64,000 nt of DNA from DASUBV01 sp036501025 (GTDB lineage: Bacteria; Actinomycetota; Actinomycetes; Streptosporangiales; Streptosporangiaceae), in NCBI GenBank assembly GCA_036501025.1, contig DASYBB010000060.1, positions 62,001-126,000 of the forward strand, read 5' to 3'. Shown here piece by piece: positions 60,956-64,000 of this stretch. Under the pieces are notes generated by a model, which was not told the DNA's origin, made no database searches, and worked only from the letters and a program-made list of their open reading frames with translations. The first letter of the stretch is position 1. Every line of letters starts with the position of its first letter. Both the position numbers and the translations under genes were made by a program.

Positions 60956-61028
60956 GCCGGCGCCAGGACGGTGCCTGGCCTGGGCTGCAGCCAGGCAGCC
61001 CAGGGCTGCGGCGCGCTGAAATTCGTTG

Positions 61029-61056
61029 ACAACCTTCTCGGCGGGATTGGCCTCTA
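61029..61056 (+). promoter_or_regulatory. ECF-type promoter of second sigma factor gene
   Basis: ACAACC (61029-61034) and CCTCTA (61051-61056) are spaced 16 bases, about 30 bases before the sigma-factor start. The AAC-containing -35 and CTC/GTC-containing -10 match the general ECF promoter pattern, so autoregulation is likely. Confidence 0.55.
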
Positions 61057-61086
61057 GGCAAGTGTGACCACCGAAAGCTGGCGGCG

Positions 61087-61587
61087 ATGAGTCGCGCAGA
61101 AGAGGAGTACCGGGAGTTCGTCGGCAGCCGCGCGGCTTCGCTACATCGCACCGCATATCTGCTGTGCGGGGACTGGCACCTGGCCAGCGACCTGGTTCAG
61201 GAGACGTTCGTCCAGACCTTCCGCCACTGGCGGCGGGTGCAGCGGGCCGATAACCAGAACGCCTACGTCAAGCGCATCCTGATCAACGAGTTCAGGTCGC
61301 ACTGGCAGCGCTATCGCGGACTGCCCGTGGGCGCCGGCACCGACCGCCCCGAGGCGGCGGTCCCCGACGTCTCTGACGAGGTCGTCAACCGCGCCGATCT
61401 GCTGCGCGCCCTGCTGACCCTCCCGGCCCGGCAGCGGGCCACCGTCGTCCTTCGCTACCTGGAGGGGATGAGCGAGCGGGAAACCGCTGCGGTCATGCGG
61501 TGCAGTGAGGGCACCGTGAAGAGCCAGACCGCTCGGGCGCTGAACACGCTCGGAGGCTGCCTGAAGCACAAGGAGCTGCCAATATGA
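61087..61587 (+). CDS. SigE-family ECF sigma factor
   Basis: A 166-residue ECF sigma factor. Region 2 (YREFVGSRAASLHRTAYLLCGD, then DLVQETFVQTFRHWRRVQRADNQNAYVKRILINEF) and region 4 (LLTLPARQRATVVLRYLEGMSERETAAVMRCSEGTVKSQTARAL) are complete and joined by a short linker. ATG 61087 is the start. It ends in an ATGA overlap with a membrane protein gene. It shares its layout with the pair at 29.5 kb, and a credible ECF promoter precedes it. Confidence 0.93.
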   Translation: MSRAEEEYREFVGSRAASLHRTAYLLCGDWHLASDLVQETFVQTFRHWRRVQRADNQNAYVKRILINEFRSHWQRYRGLPVGAGTDRPEAAVPDVSDEVVNRADLLRALLTLPARQRATVVLRYLEGMSERETAAVMRCSEGTVKSQTARALNTLGGCLKHKELPI

Positions 61588-62594
61588 ATTCCCCGACTGA
61601 ACAGCGCCTGGGCGCGGCGTTCCGCGACCTGGTCGCGGAACAGCCCTTCACCCCGGATGTGTCGGCCATCGAGCATCGCGTCCGGCAGGCCCGCCGGCGC
61701 GACCGGATCGCCCGGGGCGGCATCGGTGTCGGCGTCGTCGCGGTCGCGGCGGTGGCGGCCGTCGGCGTGGCCAGCGCCGTTCCGTCCGCGCCGGCCGGAA
61801 CGGCCCGGGCCAGCGGTGCGCACCCGGCGAATGCCGGCCCGTCCGCCCCGGCGGCCGGATCGACCGATGCGCAGCCGCCGCTGGTGAAGCTGGCCGCCGA
61901 CCTGGCCGCCGCGCCGCAGCCGGCCGGCGACTCCACGCTGGTGGAACGCGAGACAGGCACACCGGGCCGGCCGAGCATCGACGTCTGGGACCTGTACACC
62001 GACGACGGCCGGTACTTCTTCTCGCAGGCCGAGGCCGGCCTTTCGGCACAGGTCAAGGAGAACAACAACCAGGGCGACGGCCAGTTCGGACGGGAGGTCG
62101 CCGCGGCGACCTACGCGGCGACCGGCAACCCGGACACCGCTGCGCTGAAGATGGCCTGGCCGTACGCGACCCCGGTCCCCGCCTGGCTCTCGGCGCAGGC
62201 CAGGAACATGTCGGCCGGCGGGATGCAGATCGACAATTACGTCTGGGAGAACTGCGAGGACGCGCTGGTTGCGGGTTCCGGCAACCCCCGGGTGCGGGCC
62301 GGCGTGCTGCGCCTGGTATCCGCGCTGCCCGACATCACCGTCACCCATGGCACCGTTGACGGCCAGCCCGCGCTCACCCTCACCGCTGGCGCGGCCGAAC
62401 TGGGGAACGCGGGGACCGACAAGGCCAGCCCCAAGGCGGCCACGGGGCCGGCCTACCAGGAGGCGATCACCATCAACGCCGGCACCGGCATCCCGCTGGC
62501 GGTCGCCAGCGGCCCGGCCGGCCAGGTCGCCGGCACCGTCACCTACGTGGTGACCCGGGTCAGCCTGGCCGACATCGCCGCCGGCAAGTTCTGA
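61584..62594 (+). CDS. Membrane-anchored partner of the second sigma factor
   Basis: A 336-residue protein with a short cytoplasmic N-terminus (LGAAFRDLVAEQPFTPDVSAIE, then a basic RQARRRDRIAR), a transmembrane helix (GIGVGVVAVAAVAAVGVASAV) and a long extracytoplasmic Ala/Gly/Pro-rich domain with strands such as DVWDLYTDDGRYFFSQAEAG. It lacks a zinc anti-sigma motif but is translationally coupled to the sigma gene, with AAGGAG upstream, as expected for an anti-sigma or sigma-dependent effector. Its extracellular domain differs from that of the partner at 30.1 kb. Confidence 0.78.
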   Translation: MNSPTEQRLGAAFRDLVAEQPFTPDVSAIEHRVRQARRRDRIARGGIGVGVVAVAAVAAVGVASAVPSAPAGTARASGAHPANAGPSAPAAGSTDAQPPLVKLAADLAAAPQPAGDSTLVERETGTPGRPSIDVWDLYTDDGRYFFSQAEAGLSAQVKENNNQGDGQFGREVAAATYAATGNPDTAALKMAWPYATPVPAWLSAQARNMSAGGMQIDNYVWENCEDALVAGSGNPRVRAGVLRLVSALPDITVTHGTVDGQPALTLTAGAAELGNAGTDKASPKAATGPAYQEAITINAGTGIPLAVASGPAGQVAGTVTYVVTRVSLADIAAGKF

Positions 62595-62838
62595 CCGGCC
62601 GTATCGAGCAGCGATGCCCGGCCAGACCGCCCCTGGCCGGGGATCGCCTTTGCCGGCGGTACCGAACACCCCGGCTGACTTGGCCGCTGTCCGGCCCAGC
62701 CGCTGCCCGTCCTGGGCTGTTCCGCCAGGGGTTCGCGTGCGGGCCGGGCGTTCCGCGTCTGTTATGTCCGCGATCTGCGGGTCGGGGTTTGCGTGAGCGG
62801 GCAACCCCGGAAACGGCATCGACCGCTCGCTGCACATC

Positions 62839-62856
62839 TGTGCCATAATCAGCACA
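62839..62856 (+). promoter_or_regulatory. Dyad overlapping -10 of leaderless TetR gene
   Basis: TGTGC (62839-62843) and GCACA (62852-62856) are perfectly complementary with an 8-base spacer, CATAATCA, that contains a good -10 hexamer, CATAAT (62844-62849). The ATG begins at the last base of the dyad. Transcription probably starts at the A of the ATG, and the regulator can block its own promoter. Confidence 0.55.
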
Positions 62857-63473
62857 TGCGTTCAGGTCGGGACCTCACTGCGGCCGCCCAGATCCGCGAG
62901 GCGGCGATGCGCTTGTTCGCCGATCGGGGCGTGGCGGGCGTTACCGTTCGCGACATCGCGGCGGAAGCCGGCGTATCCCCATCGCTGGTCATCCATCACT
63001 ACCGCACCAAGGACGGGCTGAAGGCCGCGGTGGACGAGCGTGTCTCGGCGGCCGTAGCGGAACTGCTCACCGAGGTCCTGGACCCGGCCGCCGGCGCGCT
63101 GACCTCCGCGTCCATGGCTGCGGTCATCGCGGCCCGGTTCGCCGGCGAGCCCGCGTTGCCGGCGTATCTGCGGCGCCTGCTCGTCGAGGGCGGCGGGCCG
63201 GCCAACGCGCTATTCCGCCGCCTCTTCGACGCAACGGCCGGCGCGATGGCGATCTTCGACCGTGCCGGGATCGTGCGCCCGGCCGCGGACGAGACAGCCC
63301 GCCTGGTCTTTCTGCTGGCCAATGACATGGCCCTGCTCATCCTGCGCGAGCAGATCGCCGGAATTCTGGGGGTCGACCCGCTGACCGCCGACGGCATGAC
63401 CCGCTGGAGCGATGCCGTCCTGGACGTCTACACGAGCGGGGTGCTAATCGCGCCCGAGAAGGGGCAATCATGA
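62856..63473 (+). CDS. TetR-family transcriptional regulator
   Basis: A 205-residue regulator. HTH at about 10-55: REAAMRLFADRGVAGVTVRDIAAEAG, then SPSLVIHHYRTKDGLKAAV. The C-terminal domain is helical and hydrophobic (LRRLLVEGGGPANALFRRLFDA, then ETARLVFLLANDMALLILREQ). It is translated from a leaderless-like start inside its own operator and ends in ATGA overlap with the ABC ATPase gene, a typical self-regulated efflux operon. Ligand unknown. Confidence 0.9.
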   Translation: MRSGRDLTAAAQIREAAMRLFADRGVAGVTVRDIAAEAGVSPSLVIHHYRTKDGLKAAVDERVSAAVAELLTEVLDPAAGALTSASMAAVIAARFAGEPALPAYLRRLLVEGGGPANALFRRLFDATAGAMAIFDRAGIVRPAADETARLVFLLANDMALLILREQIAGILGVDPLTADGMTRWSDAVLDVYTSGVLIAPEKGQS

Positions 63474-64000
63474 CGAGCGCTGTCGTCTCCGTCGACGGCC
63501 TCACCCGCCGGTTCGGGTCGCGGCGCGGCGTGACGGACGTGAGCTTCGAGGTGCAGGCGGGCGACGTTTTCGGCTTCCTCGGGCCCAACGGCGCGGGCAA
63601 GTCGACGACGATCCGCCTGCTGCTGGGCATGTACCGCGCCGACTCCGGCAACATGTCCGTCCTCGGCCTCGATCCGAAGCGCGACGCTGTCGCGTTGCAC
63701 CGCCGCGTGGGTTACCTGCCCGGCGAGATGGCCCTGTACCCGCGCCTGAGCGGCGCCCAGCACCTGGCGGCGTTCGCGCGCGCTCGCAGGACAGTCGACT
63801 TCGCGCTGCGCGATGAACTCGTCGAGCGTTTCGGGGTCGAGCTCGACCGGCCGGTTCGCACATTGTCCAAGGGCAACCGGCAGAAAATCGGCCTCGTCCT
63901 CGCGTTCATGCACCGGCCTGAACTCCTGATCCTTGACGAGCCGACCTCCGGTCTCGATCCGCTGCTGCAGGACGAGTTCGCCCGCCTCGTCCGCGAGACC
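63470..64000 (+). CDS. ABC transporter ATP-binding protein, partial
   Basis: The first 177 residues of an exporter ATPase, cut by the window end. Walker A GPNGAGKST is at about 38-46, the Q-loop region follows, and the signature is LSKGNRQK (a variant of LSGGQ, common in antibiotic-exporter ATPases). Walker B is LLILDEPTSGLDP. ATG 63470 overlaps the TetR stop (ATGA), so the two are translationally coupled; a permease gene should follow beyond the window. It resembles the DrrA-type protein at the start of the window in fold but not in detail. Confidence 0.92.
   Translation, partial: MTSAVVSVDGLTRRFGSRRGVTDVSFEVQAGDVFGFLGPNGAGKSTTIRLLLGMYRADSGNMSVLGLDPKRDAVALHRRVGYLPGEMALYPRLSGAQHLAAFARARRTVDFALRDELVERFGVELDRPVRTLSKGNRQKIGLVLAFMHRPELLILDEPTSGLDPLLQDEFARLVRET

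Overview
This is GC-rich actinobacterial chromosome. GTG starts, GTGA/ATGA overlaps, SigE-family sigma factors, a DUF1707 protein, a type I pantothenate kinase, a mycothiol-dependent maleylpyruvate isomerase-like enzyme and many TetR/MarR regulators all fit a soil-type filamentous actinomycete (Streptosporangiales/Catenulisporales-like; the order is inference). I see no rRNA, no intact tRNA, no CRISPR array, no prophage module and no large biosynthetic cluster. Most of the window is accessory catabolic and regulatory DNA made of short operons next to their own regulators.

Layout. 1-5.4 kb: a DrrA-like ABC ATPase divergent from a TetR regulator, then a kinase/PLP-lyase fusion followed by a threonine-synthase-like enzyme. 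5.5-9.5 kb: a frameshifted TDT permease, then a peroxiredoxin-like / nitronate monooxygenase / VOC / SDR run. 9.5-12.1 kb: MarR-SDR divergent from a P450 around a perfect palindrome. 12.2-20.5 kb: a decayed tandem-domain gene, a FAD monooxygenase divergent from a GntR-TetR hybrid regulator, a BrkB-type membrane protein, a methyltransferase, coaA, an acyl-CoA dehydrogenase behind a strong operator, and a HAD protein. 20.5-29.4 kb: amidohydrolase plus aldolase, an uncharacterised membrane-anchored protein, a phosphatase, an IS110-family element, patatin, GNAT, an SDR lacking both catalytic residues, and a DUF1707 gene with a one-base frameshift.

29.5-43.6 kb: a SigE-type sigma factor with a membrane partner, single oxygenases and hydrolases (2OG oxygenase, Baeyer-Villiger monooxygenase, CocE/NonD hydrolase), an APH-fold protein with altered catalytic residues, an HNH nuclease and a truncated haemoglobin. 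43.9-45.6 kb: two broken genes, one a methyltransferase/VOC relic with an internal inversion, the other an AraC regulator cut by an in-frame stop. 45.6-54 kb: a second BrkB protein, a BPL-N lipoprotein, an aquaporin, a Ser/Thr kinase, a truncated PhzF, and a TetR with an MFS transporter.

54-57 kb is a gene graveyard. It holds the tail of a second CocE hydrolase, a tRNA 3' fragment that looks like an attachment-site scar, a broken RelE-type toxin with an antitoxin remnant, and DUF4118 and antiporter fragments. 57-64 kb returns to intact genes: MarR, an MDMPI-type enzyme, a peroxiredoxin, a second SigE-type sigma/membrane-protein pair with a good ECF promoter, and a TetR-ABC operon that runs off the end. 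I found no convincing new multi-gene system. The best leads are the kinase-lyase plus threonine-synthase-like operon, the residue-altered APH and SDR proteins, the inverted methyltransferase relic and the graveyard with its tRNA scar.
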